This document shows, piece after piece, positions 20,495-28,815 of a stretch of 63,561 nucleotides of DNA. The notes below the pieces were generated by a model. It did not search any database. It was not told the DNA's origin and saw only the letters and a program-made list of their open reading frames with translations. Source of the DNA: Candidatus Burkholderia humilis (GTDB taxonomy: Bacteria > Pseudomonadota > Gammaproteobacteria > Burkholderiales > Burkholderiaceae); contig LFMX01000024.1 in NCBI GenBank assembly GCA_001184405.1, forward strand, positions 1 through 63,561. Reading direction: 5' to 3'. Within the stretch, counting starts at the first letter, position 1. Each line of letters starts with the position of its first letter. Made by a program: the position numbers and the translations under genes.

Positions 20495-20941
20495 ATGAGC
20501 CTCAAGGACCAGATCAACGACGACATGAAGACTGCCATGCGCCCGCGCGAAACCGAGCGCCTCGGCACGATTCGCCTGCTGCTCGCGGCAATCAAGCAGC
20601 GTGAAGTCGACGATCGCGTCACGCTCGACGACGCGGGCATTACCGCCGTCGTCGACAAGATGATCAAGCAGCGCAAGAATTCCATCAGCCAGTTCGAAAC
20701 GGCCGGCCGCACCGATCTCGCCGACAAGGAAAAGGCGGAACTCGCCATTCTGTCCGCGTACATGCCCGAACAGCTTTCCGCCGATGCCATCGCCGCCGAA
20801 GTGCAGGCAGCCGTCTCCGCGACGGGCGCAGCCGGTCCGCAGGACATGGGCAAGGTGATGGGCGTGCTCAAGCCCAAGCTCGCGGGCAAGGCCGACATAA
20901 CAGCGGTCTCGGCGCAGGTCAAGGCGGCGTTGTCCAAGTAA
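20495..20941 (+). CDS. yqeY: GatB/YqeY domain protein
   Basis: A 148-residue helical protein with the YqeY fold, related to the tail domain of GatB: LKDQINDDMKTAMRPRETER, LGTIRLLLAAIKQREVD and ILSAYMPEQLSADAI. Its role is unknown; it may assist tRNA-dependent amidation. It lies directly upstream of dnaG (20-bp gap) in the betaproteobacterial yqeY-dnaG-rpoD macromolecular synthesis block. Confidence 0.93.
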   Translation: MSLKDQINDDMKTAMRPRETERLGTIRLLLAAIKQREVDDRVTLDDAGITAVVDKMIKQRKNSISQFETAGRTDLADKEKAELAILSAYMPEQLSADAIAAEVQAAVSATGAAGPQDMGKVMGVLKPKLAGKADITAVSAQVKAALSK

Positions 20942-20960
20942 GCGCGCGGCTGATCGATCG

Positions 20961-22838
20961 GTGATTCCGCACGCTTTCCTGCAGGATTTGCTCAACCGCG
21001 TCGATATCGTCGACGTGGTGGGCCGCTACGTCCAGTTGAAAAAGGGCGGCGCGAATTTCATGGGCCTGTGCCCGTTTCACAACGAGAAAAGTCCGTCGTT
21101 CACGGTCAGTCCGACCAAGCAGTTCTATCACTGCTTCGGTTGTGGCGCGCATGGCACAGCGATCGGCTTTCTCATGGAGCATACGGGGCTGACGTTTCCC
21201 GAAGCCGTGAAGGATCTGGCGCAGAACGTCGGATTGACGGTGCCGCAGGAGCCGTCTTTCCGTGGCGGCGGCGGTGCGGGCGGCGTCGAAAACGCGCCGA
21301 GCAAGGCCGTCAGCACCGCGCTCACCGACGTCATGCAGACCGCTTGCGATTTCTATCGCAAGCAGTTGCGCGGCGCGCCGAACGCCATCGCTTATCTGAA
21401 AAAGCGCGGGCTGACCGGCGAGATCGCGCAACGATTCGGCCTCGGCTATGCGCCGGATGGCTGGCAAAACCTCGAAACCGCGTTTCCCGACTATCGCAAC
21501 GACAATCTCGTCGAGGCGGGGCTGGTCATCGTCAGCGAAAAAACCGATGCGCAGGGACAGGCGCGTCGGTACGACCGTTTCCGCGAACGCGTGATGTTCC
21601 CGATCCGCAACGTGAAAGGGAACGTGATCGGTTTCGGCGGACGCGTGCTGGACAGTGGCGAGCCGAAGTATCTGAATTCTCCGGAAACGCCCTTATTTAG
21701 CAAAGGCAGCGAGCTTTACGGCCTTTTCGAGGCGCGTCTTGCCATTCGCGAACTGGGCTACGCGCTCGTCGTCGAAGGCTACATGGATGTGGTCGCGCTC
21801 GCGCAGCTCGGTTTTGCAAACGGCGTCGCGACGCTCGGCACGGCCTGCACGCCGGTCCACGTGCAAAAGCTGTTCCGTCAGACAGATACCGTCGTGTTCA
21901 GCTTCGATGGCGATTCCGCCGGCCGCCGCGCCGCGCGTCGCGGGCTCGAAGCGGCGCTGCCGCATGCGGCCGACAATCGCACGATCAAGTTTTTGTTTCT
22001 GCCGAAAGAGCACGATCCGGACAGCTATATCCGCGAATTCGGCGCGGACGGATTCGGCGAACAGGTTGATCGCGCAATGCCGCTGTCGCAACTTCTGCTG
22101 AACGAGGTGCTGAACGACAAGGAACTGGAGCAGCCCGAAAGCCGCGCGAAAGCGCTTTTCGATGCGAAACCGCTGCTTCAGGCACTGCCTGCCAACGCGT
22201 TGCGCGTGCAGATTCTGCATATGCTCGCCGAGCGGCTGTCGACGCCGTTCACGGAAATCGCCGCGCTGTGCGACATCGATTCGCGCGCGGCCGCCGTGGC
22301 CCGCGCGAACGTGCCGAAAAGCGAGCGGCGGCGCGTGACCGGCCAGGAGCAGCGCGCATTGCGCAATTTGGTGATGTACCCGGGGATGGCGGTATCGCTG
22401 GAACAGGAAAGCGAGCGCACGCTCGTCACCATGACCGAGAACGGCGAATTGTTCAGCGAAGTGATCGGCCACGCGTGCGAACTGGGCGCAGCGGCCGAAT
22501 TCCAGATGTTGTCGGACATCTTGAGAAACGCAGCAAATGCGCCCACGTACGAGGATATCTTCCAGGAAATTCTCGCCTATGATGAAAACGTGCGGGATTT
22601 GCTGATGCGCGATCCCTCCGATGAGGACGCCGCGCAGCGCGTGGAAGAGCAAAAGCGTCTGCTTGCCGAGGAATTGCAGGCGACGGTCGTCAAATTGCGG
22701 CATGACAGCTATCGCGCGCGGTTGGATCAACTGGCGCGGCAGGCGAGCCTGACGCCGGAGGAAGTGGCGGAGTTTTCGGATCTGTCGGCGGAGGTCGCGC
22801 AGATCAAGGCGGGCCGGGTCGCGAGTCCGGCTTCGTGA
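20961..22838 (+). CDS. dnaG: DNA primase
   Basis: A 625-residue primase that makes RNA primers at replication forks. Domains: CHC2 zinc finger (about 38-65, LCPFHNEKSPSFTV ... YHCFGCGAHG), Toprim catalytic core (VVEGYMDVVALAQLGFANGV, VFSFDGDSAGRRAARRGLEA) and C-terminal helicase-binding region (last 150 residues). The start is GTG 20961, read as MIPHAFLQDLLNRVDIVDVV, the normal family start. Intact. Confidence 0.96.
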   Translation: MIPHAFLQDLLNRVDIVDVVGRYVQLKKGGANFMGLCPFHNEKSPSFTVSPTKQFYHCFGCGAHGTAIGFLMEHTGLTFPEAVKDLAQNVGLTVPQEPSFRGGGGAGGVENAPSKAVSTALTDVMQTACDFYRKQLRGAPNAIAYLKKRGLTGEIAQRFGLGYAPDGWQNLETAFPDYRNDNLVEAGLVIVSEKTDAQGQARRYDRFRERVMFPIRNVKGNVIGFGGRVLDSGEPKYLNSPETPLFSKGSELYGLFEARLAIRELGYALVVEGYMDVVALAQLGFANGVATLGTACTPVHVQKLFRQTDTVVFSFDGDSAGRRAARRGLEAALPHAADNRTIKFLFLPKEHDPDSYIREFGADGFGEQVDRAMPLSQLLLNEVLNDKELEQPESRAKALFDAKPLLQALPANALRVQILHMLAERLSTPFTEIAALCDIDSRAAAVARANVPKSERRRVTGQEQRALRNLVMYPGMAVSLEQESERTLVTMTENGELFSEVIGHACELGAAAEFQMLSDILRNAANAPTYEDIFQEILAYDENVRDLLMRDPSDEDAAQRVEEQKRLLAEELQATVVKLRHDSYRARLDQLARQASLTPEEVAEFSDLSAEVAQIKAGRVASPAS

Positions 22839-22855
22839 AAGTGAAATGCTATAAT
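22826..22855 (+). promoter_or_regulatory. Candidate rpoD promoter
   Basis: A consensus TATAAT lies at 22850-22855, just after the dnaG stop, with a poor -35 (TCCGGC) 17-18 bp upstream. It would give rpoD a leader of nearly 400 nt. This is a prediction from the -10 box only. Confidence 0.45.
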
Positions 22856-23259
22856 TACTAGTTCTGAAGTAGCCGTTTTTTTGTCAACTATTTGCGGTCG
22901 CAAATTATCTCTTTTTTGAGAGAGTGCGATCGGATGCAACCATGTGGTTTGATTGCAATTGACGATTGGCGGTCGAAGCGAGAGGTACGGAAGTCGGGAA
23001 AGCAAGGCGCTGATGTTTCGGCTGTTCGGTCCGGTTCGTGACAGGTCACGCAACGGACAGAAAACAGACAGAAAAGCACGCCGACGAACAGACGGGCGCA
23101 AGGGAAGCGGCTGCCATTGAGGGTAACGGGCGAAGCGGTGTTGACCGTATCCGAAATGGCGCTCCGGGCAGGGCACGCAGGACGAAGCAGCGTGCGCATT
23201 GGGTATTCACGGTTCCATCGGCTGTCGTCTAACAGCCGCGAGTCGAGACTAGAGCCTGT
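22856..23259 (+). other. Long non-coding leader before rpoD
   Basis: About 400 bp without a recognisable gene. It contains a T7 run near 22874-22880 and mixed-composition sequence. Long antisense frames cross it but have no recognisable protein content. It probably forms the 5' leader of the rpoD transcript. Confidence 0.4.
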
Positions 23260-25323
23260 ATGGCGAACTCCATGACGAAAAAGCTGAACGATGTACCCGT
23301 CGAAGACGACGCGACGCAAAACGGTGAGTCTGCTCCTGCCGCTGCTCCCGCGGCGAAGGTCGAAAAGGCCAGGGCTCGTGATCGCCGCGCCAAGGAGAAG
23401 GCGCTCCTGAAGGACGCGTTCTCGTCGAGCGCGCCCGGCACCGTCGAGGAACTCGAAGAGCGGCGCGGCAAGCTGCGCGCGCTCATCAAGCTCGGCAAGG
23501 AGCGCGGCTTTCTCACGTACGGCGAAATCAACGATCATCTTCCGGACAACTTCACTGAAACCGAGGCGATCGAAGGCATCATCAGTATGTTCAATGACAT
23601 GGGCGTGGCCGTCTATGAACAGGCGCCCGATGCCGAAACGCTGCTTTTGAACGACAACGCGCCGAATGCATCGTCGGACGATGAAGTCGAGGAAGAAGCC
23701 GAAGTCGCGCTGTCCACCGTCGATTCCGAATTCGGCCGCACCACCGATCCCGTGCGCATGTACATGCGCGAGATGGGTACGGTCGAACTGCTGACGCGCG
23801 AAGGCGAAATCGAGATCGCGAAGCGGATCGAAGACGGCCTCAAGCACATGGTCATGGCGATTTCCGCGTGCCCGACGACCATTGCCGACATTCTTGCGAT
23901 GGCCGAGCGTGTGCAGAACGAGGAAACGCGCGTCGATGAACTGGTGGACGGTTTGATCGATCCGAACGCCGAAGACACCGACAGTTTCTCGGAACAGGAA
24001 GCGGAAGCGATCGAATCGGAAGACGAAGAATCCGACGAAGAGAGCGACGACGAAGAGGAAGAAGAGGACGACGGCGCCGCGCAAGCGAGCGCCAATGCCG
24101 CTCAACTCGAGGTGCTCAAGCTCCAGTCGCTCGAGAAATTCGCGCTGATCAGCGAGTGGTTCGACAAGATGCGCCGCGCCTACGAGAAGGAAGGCTACAA
24201 GTCGAAGGCGTATCTGAAGGCGCAGGAAGCCATTCAGACCGAACTTATGTCGATCCGCTTCACGGCGCGCACCGTCGAGCGTCTGTGCGACACGCTGCGC
24301 GCGCAAGTCGATGAAGTGCGTCAGGTCGAGCGCCAGATTCTGCACACGGTCGTCGACAAGTGCGGCATGCCGCGCGCCGAGTTTATCGGGCGTTTTCCGG
24401 GCAGCGAAACGGATCTGGAGTGGGCGGACAAGGTCGTCGCCGAAGGTCACGAGTACAGTGCCGTGCTCGAGCGCAATATTCCGGCCATTCGCGAGCAGCA
24501 GCAGCGTTTGCTGGATTTGCAGGCGCGCGTCGTGTTGCCGTTGAAGGATCTGAAGGAAACGAACCGTCAGATGGCGGCTGGTGAGTTGAAGGCGCGTCAG
24601 GCGAAGCGTGAGATGACCGAGGCGAATCTGCGTCTCGTGATTTCGATCGCGAAGAAATACACGAATCGAGGCTTGCAGTTCCTCGATCTGATTCAGGAAG
24701 GCAATATCGGCCTGATGAAGGCGGTGGACAAGTTCGAGTATCGTCGCGGCTACAAGTTTTCGACGTACGCGACGTGGTGGATTCGGCAGGCCATCACGCG
24801 GTCGATTGCGGACCAGGCGCGGACCATCCGGATTCCGGTTCACATGATCGAAACGATCAACAAGATGAACCGCATTTCGCGGCAGATTTTGCAGGAAACC
24901 GGTCTCGAGCCGGATCCGGCGACGCTTGCCGAAAAGATGGAAATGCCGGAGGACAAGATTCGCAAGATCATGAAGATCGCGAAGGAGCCGATTTCGATGG
25001 AAACGCCGATCGGCGACGACGACGATTCTCATCTCGGCGATTTCATCGAAGATACGAACACCGTCGCACCGTCCGATGCCGCGTTGCATGCGTCGATGCG
25101 CGATGTCGTGAAGGATGTGCTCGATTCGCTGACGCCGCGTGAGGCGAAGGTGCTGCGGATGCGGTTTGGTATCGAAATGAGCACGGATCACACGCTCGAG
25201 GAAGTCGGCAAACAGTTCGATGTGACGCGCGAGCGGATCCGGCAGATCGAGGCGAAGGCACTGCGCAAGTTGCGGCATCCGAGCCGGTCGGACAAGTTGA
25301 AGTCGTTCCTGGAAGGGAACTGA
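23260..25323 (+). CDS. rpoD: RNA polymerase sigma factor RpoD (sigma-70)
   Basis: A 687-residue primary sigma factor. Region 1.1 is at about 60-130 ([20 protein letters not shown]), followed by region 1.2 ([20 protein letters not shown]). A non-conserved insert carries a strongly acidic stretch near residues 245-275. Region 2 has [19 protein letters not shown] and [20 protein letters not shown], region 3 [20 protein letters not shown], and region 4.2 [23 protein letters not shown] 23260 gives [10 protein letters not shown]; the internal ATG at 23272 is also possible. Intact and essential. Confidence 0.97.
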   Translation: MANSMTKKLNDVPVEDDATQNGESAPAAAPAAKVEKARARDRRAKEKALLKDAFSSSAPGTVEELEERRGKLRALIKLGKERGFLTYGEINDHLPDNFTETEAIEGIISMFNDMGVAVYEQAPDAETLLLNDNAPNASSDDEVEEEAEVALSTVDSEFGRTTDPVRMYMREMGTVELLTREGEIEIAKRIEDGLKHMVMAISACPTTIADILAMAERVQNEETRVDELVDGLIDPNAEDTDSFSEQEAEAIESEDEESDEESDDEEEEEDDGAAQASANAAQLEVLKLQSLEKFALISEWFDKMRRAYEKEGYKSKAYLKAQEAIQTELMSIRFTARTVERLCDTLRAQVDEVRQVERQILHTVVDKCGMPRAEFIGRFPGSETDLEWADKVVAEGHEYSAVLERNIPAIREQQQRLLDLQARVVLPLKDLKETNRQMAAGELKARQAKREMTEANLRLVISIAKKYTNRGLQFLDLIQEGNIGLMKAVDKFEYRRGYKFSTYATWWIRQAITRSIADQARTIRIPVHMIETINKMNRISRQILQETGLEPDPATLAEKMEMPEDKIRKIMKIAKEPISMETPIGDDDDSHLGDFIEDTNTVAPSDAALHASMRDVVKDVLDSLTPREAKVLRMRFGIEMSTDHTLEEVGKQFDVTRERIRQIEAKALRKLRHPSRSDKLKSFLEGN

Positions 25324-25404
25324 TCGGACGGCTTGTATTGAGACGCGTTGTAAGGCAAACTCGCTACCCTTTGTGGCTGCCTTGCGCATGTGCAGAAGTT
25401 GAAA

Positions 25405-25431
25405 GGAGCGCCGCAATGGCGCTTTCTTTTT
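25405..25431 (+). terminator. rpoD terminator
   Basis: A stem AGCGCC / GGCGCT with loop GCAAT is followed by TTCTTTTT, about 80 bp after the rpoD stop and just before the tRNA gene. Confidence 0.7.
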
Positions 25432-25449
25432 GCCCTCGTTTTCTAAAAA

Positions 25450-25526
25450 GGGCCGGAAGCTTAATTGGTATAAGCTGTCGACTCATAATCGACCGATAGT
25501 GGGTTCGAGTCCCACCCGGCCCACCA
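25450..25526 (+). tRNA. tRNA with CAU anticodon (Ile2 or elongator Met)
   Basis: A complete 77-nt cloverleaf: acceptor GGGCCGG pairs with CCGGCCC (25516-25522), D-arm AGCTTAATTGGTATAAGCT, anticodon stem-loop CGACTCATAATCG with anticodon CAT, T-arm GTGGGTTCGAGTCCCAC, discriminator A and encoded CCA (25524-25526). The anticodon stem resembles tRNA-Ile(CAU) read by TilS-modified lysidine, and an Ile2 tRNA lies near rpoD in E. coli, but elongator Met cannot be excluded. It sits next to an integrase gene and may be the attachment site of the downstream element. Confidence 0.92.
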
Positions 25527-25996
25527 CGCCTTTTCTTTTTAATGCAAACGGTTAGCGTTGTACTGCCCCTGACGATAGGCCTTCGGAGACACGACGGGGA
25601 CAGTTGCGGGGACAATTTCGTGAATAGTGGGTACTGTGACCCACTCGGGGTTGTCATGCCGTCGCCTTTACTGGCGGGGCGTTCAAGCTTTTTGTGGTCC
25701 GCATAGTTCATTTTCTTGTTCGGTCGTTTAAAGCCCTAGTGGGTAAACGTCCTTCCCGTGCGTTTAATTTGACGCGCGGGATGCAATAGGCTGGCTCGGG
25801 ACGGGCGATAACTCAGGTGGTATGCTGGTTGGTGGTTGGGCGACCGGGAGGGGGAGGGCATCGCCCAACCTTTTTTCGCGCTAAGTTCCGGGGCATGAGA
25901 AATCAAGGACTTAGCGGCGGCCCAAAAATTTGGGTGTTTGAGTTGAAACGACGCTATTCTCTTTGCCAATCAAGGCGATGACGTCAAAATCGTCTA
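25527..25996. other. Non-coding flank between tRNA and CRISPR remnant
   Basis: 470 bp without a recognisable gene. A 7-bp inverted repeat (AGTGGGT / ACCCACT, 25626-25645) sits in a stretch that resembles a degenerate copy of the tRNA T-arm (ATAGTGGGT...CCCAC.CGG). It could be a worn att repeat. The rest shows nothing identifiable. Confidence 0.4.
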
Positions 25997-26081
25997 GTTC
26001 GCTGCCGCGTAGGCAGCTTAGAAAGGCTTCGAGGCTCGCCAGAATGTAGCCGCGTTCGCTGCCGCATAGGCAGCTAAAGTC
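25997..26081 (+). CRISPR. Two-repeat type I-F-like CRISPR remnant
   Basis: Repeat 1 (25997-26024, 28 nt) begins GTTCGCTGCCGCGTAGGCAG and ends CTTAGAAA, close to the type I-F consensus with its Csy4/Cas6f hairpin CTGCCG...GGCAG. After a 29-nt spacer (26025-26053), repeat 2 (26054-26081) begins GTTCGCTGCCGCATAGGCAG but its last six bases differ, as in degenerate terminal repeats. The spacer is 3 nt shorter than the usual 32. No cas genes occur in the window and no third repeat was found on either side. The 3' end of the integrase gene overlaps repeat 2. Confidence 0.65.
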
Positions 26082-27131
26082 TGCGCGCGAGCCCTGCATT
26101 GCTTGACCCCGCTTCGTCACCCGTGAGCGCTGTCTCCAGCCGCGCCATTTCGCGATCGCTCTGACTGCCGTCGAGCCACTTCGCATAGGTGCGCAGGAAC
26201 ATCTCCACCGTGTGGCCGAGTTGGCGCGCGCAGAACGCGGGCGTCATGCCGGCCATGAGCATGCTGGTGGCGTAGGAGTGGCGCATGTTGTAGGGACGCC
26301 GATAGCGGATGCCCAAACGCTTCAGGATGCGCGTCCAGTAGACCCGTTGAAACGCTTCCTCGCTGTGCCACGGCTTGCCGGCGCGCGGATCCTGAAACAC
26401 GCGGCCGCCAGCCACCTGCGTGAAGGCGCGCTGACGCTGCAGCGCCGCGCGCGAGCGGCTGTTCAGGCGCACGAGGCGCGCCTCGGCGGTTTTGGTGCGG
26501 TTCTTTTCCTCCCCCGCCACGAGCACGCGCTCGATGGCGATGGTGCCGTCCTTGAAATCGACGAAGCGCCATTCCAGTCCGTTGATTTCGGAGGTGCGCA
26601 GGCCTGACCAGAACCAGAACTCGACGTAGTTATGGATTTGCGGATCGACGGCGGCGGCTTCCGTGATGATCGCTTCGGACTCCTCGCGCAAGAATGGATC
26701 GGTGGGCTGACGCTGATGCTTGGCCCGCGTGACAGCCTCGGCGACGTTGGCCGACATCAGCTTGTCGGCGACCGCTACGCTGAGCGCCAGACGCAACACC
26801 GAGACGTAATTGTTGATGGTCTTGCCGGACAGTTCGCGGCGGCTGGCGATGGACGTGAGCGCACGCGAGAGCTTGAGCGAGGCGAGCGGTGGCGTGTCCG
26901 TCGGGCGGTTACGATTATCGTAAGGCGCGCGCGTCCAGAACTTGACGGCGGCGTCGTGACCGATGCCGTCGCGGTTTCGATCCGCGTCACGCCCAGCCAT
27001 TGTGTGAGCCATGATTCGACGGTGAGTTCGGGGGTCTCTTTCTTCGCGGGTGACGGCGCTTCGGCCACTTCCACGGACACATAGGGTGCGGTTGCTGCTC
27101 GTCCGAGAGGATAGAGTCGTTGCTTCTGCAT
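26074..27131 (-). pseudogene. Tyrosine recombinase/integrase, frameshifted
   Basis: A site-specific phage-type integrase pointing toward the tRNA. The N-terminus starts at ATG 27131 (MQKQRLYPLGRAATAPYVSV). After LTQWLGV, near 27005, the frame shifts. The core-binding domain (KTINNYVSVLRLALSVAV) and catalytic domain are in the other frame: first Arg in SGLRTSEINGLEW, RH in YNMRHSYATSMLMAG, GH in QLGHTVEMFLRTYAKWL with the nucleophile Tyr. The middle and C-terminal parts look complete. The stop at 26074-26076 falls inside the second CRISPR-like repeat. This is the probable integrase of the element next to the tRNA, now inactive. Confidence 0.83.
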
Positions 27132-27433
27132 GGTTAATGATCCGTATCTTTTTAAAGCAAACATGCACGTGCACCACGGCGAGGCCCCGCGTTGTCCCCA
27201 TATGGGTAAGGCGCGCTCGAACAGTAGCGTCGTGTGCGGCGAACATTCACTCGAGGGCCAAGCGCGGCGGTGAGTGTCGCGTTTTAGTAGTGGTTCGAAA
27301 TCATGCGGAGTCAGGTGTCGAGAATGATCGTTCTTATTCTGGACCGCTTAAGATGCCCTGCGATGTCTCTCCCTATCCCGAGGGCACAATAGCTAGTGCC
27401 CTCGCAGGACCGCCGGTCCCGGTACTCACGAAC
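27132..27433. other. Junction region between integrase gene and truncated tagH
   Basis: 302 bp without a gene. It contains a perfect 9-bp inverted repeat CGAGGGCAC / GTGCCCTCG with an 8-nt loop (27379-27404). The last coding sequence of tagH ends abruptly at about 27434, so an element boundary or deletion endpoint should lie here. Confidence 0.45.
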
Positions 27434-28776
27434 CTAGCCAGGACGCTTGGCGATCAACGTGCGGGCAACGACGCCAAGCGCGCGCATGAACTCGATGTCG
27501 AATCCCGCCTGCGCGGCATCGAGCGCGGACGTGCCGGCACCTTCAAAGAATGCCTGCATGAGGGCGGGCGCGGAACCGATCTGCGTCGGGACGGATTCTT
27601 CGTTCATACTCGCCGTTTGGCTTATCCGCCCGGTCACGGCGTCGATGGAAGCGCGCGGCGCACACTCGTCGCTTGCCGGAAACGATGCACGCAGCACGGC
27701 AAACGGATCGTCGGCCGGATTTGAGATGTGATCCGTGGAAACGCGGTGCTGCTCGGTTTCAAGGCCAGTCTCGACGATCGTCGCAGGCTTGATGGCGAGC
27801 GACGCAATGCCCAAGTTCGCGCCGTAGTGGACCTTCATGGGAACGCGCTTGCGCTCTATGTCGGGCGTGGGCATGCCGGCATCATGCGTTGTGACGGTAG
27901 TGTCCGGCCGTTGCTGTACGGTTCGGCTTGCCGGCCATCCGATGCAGTCTTAACGCACTTGTTCGAGCGGTGGTTGTCATCGGCGCGCGGTCTCGGCCAA
28001 GCTTTGCGCCAGCTTCGTGGCCTGTCGGGACGAGCGTCGCGCCACGCACCGCAAGGAGCTGGTCCAATGCCGTGGACTCTCGCTGTCTCGTCATTCGCGA
28101 ACGAACCGCATCGCGCGGCAGAAGTTCATCACCGCGCGCGGTCCGGATGGGTTCGTCGACGAATAGTTCGGCACCGTGCGGATGGTGCGCGCCAAGCCAG
28201 GCGGAATCGGTCTGGCTGAACAGCGCAAGGGGATCGACGGGCACGCCGGTCAGTTCGCCGAAACCGACTTGCTGCCCGAGCTGCGTCGATCGATCTGAAA
28301 GCCAGCCCGCAGTAGGTGCGTTGGCAAGCGGGTCGGCCTCGCTTTGTCCCTGAACCCTGCGTCCCGCACCGCCCGGAACGGCGGGTTGTCCGCGAGAACC
28401 GCAGCCGCGCCGCTCTGCGCCTCCGAAGCGCTCAGTGCGCTCGTGATCCGCAATACGTAAACCCCGATCCCGATGAAATCGCCCGTGACTACGCTCACGT
28501 CCGTGCCCGGCGAAAGCGGACGGCCGTTGACCGTCAGCGTGCTGCGTTCGCTGATGTTGCGCATGCGCCAGTTGCCGGTGGCGCAGTGGAGGTCCGCGTG
28601 ATGCATCGCAACGGTGCCGCTATCGTCGGTCAGCACGAGCACGTTGCCGGCAGCGCTTCCAATCGTGCCGCCGTTCGAATCGAAGTCGGCGCCAAACGGA
28701 TTGACGGATTGACCGGAGGCGCGCCGTCGCGCGTCATGACGGAAACTTTGATGCCGATGTTGGGTTGTGCAGTCAT
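27434..28776 (-). pseudogene. tagH: T6SS-associated FHA-domain protein TagH, broken and 3'-truncated
   Basis: Start ATG 28776 (MTAQPNIGIKVSVMTRDGAP). The FHA domain (WRMRNISERSTLTVNGRPLS, VVTGDFIGIGVYVLRI) is in a second frame after a shift near 28700. The middle (VDPLALFSQTDSAWLGAHHP) is in a third, and the C-terminal domain (ALMQAFFEGAGTSALDAA, FDIEFMRALGVVARTLIAK) lies at 27440-27870. Family members continue for about 60 more residues, which are missing. FHA proteins bind phosphothreonine and regulate T6SS assembly. It is the last gene of the T6SS operon and appears cut off by the integrase-bearing element. Confidence 0.82.
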
Positions 28777-28815
28777 GGAAGTCGCAGAAGAAGCCACCGC
28801 TGGTTCGGCGCGGCG

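Noticed and set aside
22888..25416. 842-codon open frame antisense to rpoD
   Set aside because: It is a mirror of the rpoD reading frame in GC-rich DNA with no recognisable domain; rpoD on the other strand is certain.
25364..25711. Open frame across the tRNA (GGPGGTRTH-type translation)
   Set aside because: Typical spurious ORF over a tRNA gene on the opposite strand.
25997..26081. A larger CRISPR array or adjacent cas operon
   Set aside because: No third repeat within about 60 bp on either side and no cas-like protein in the window.
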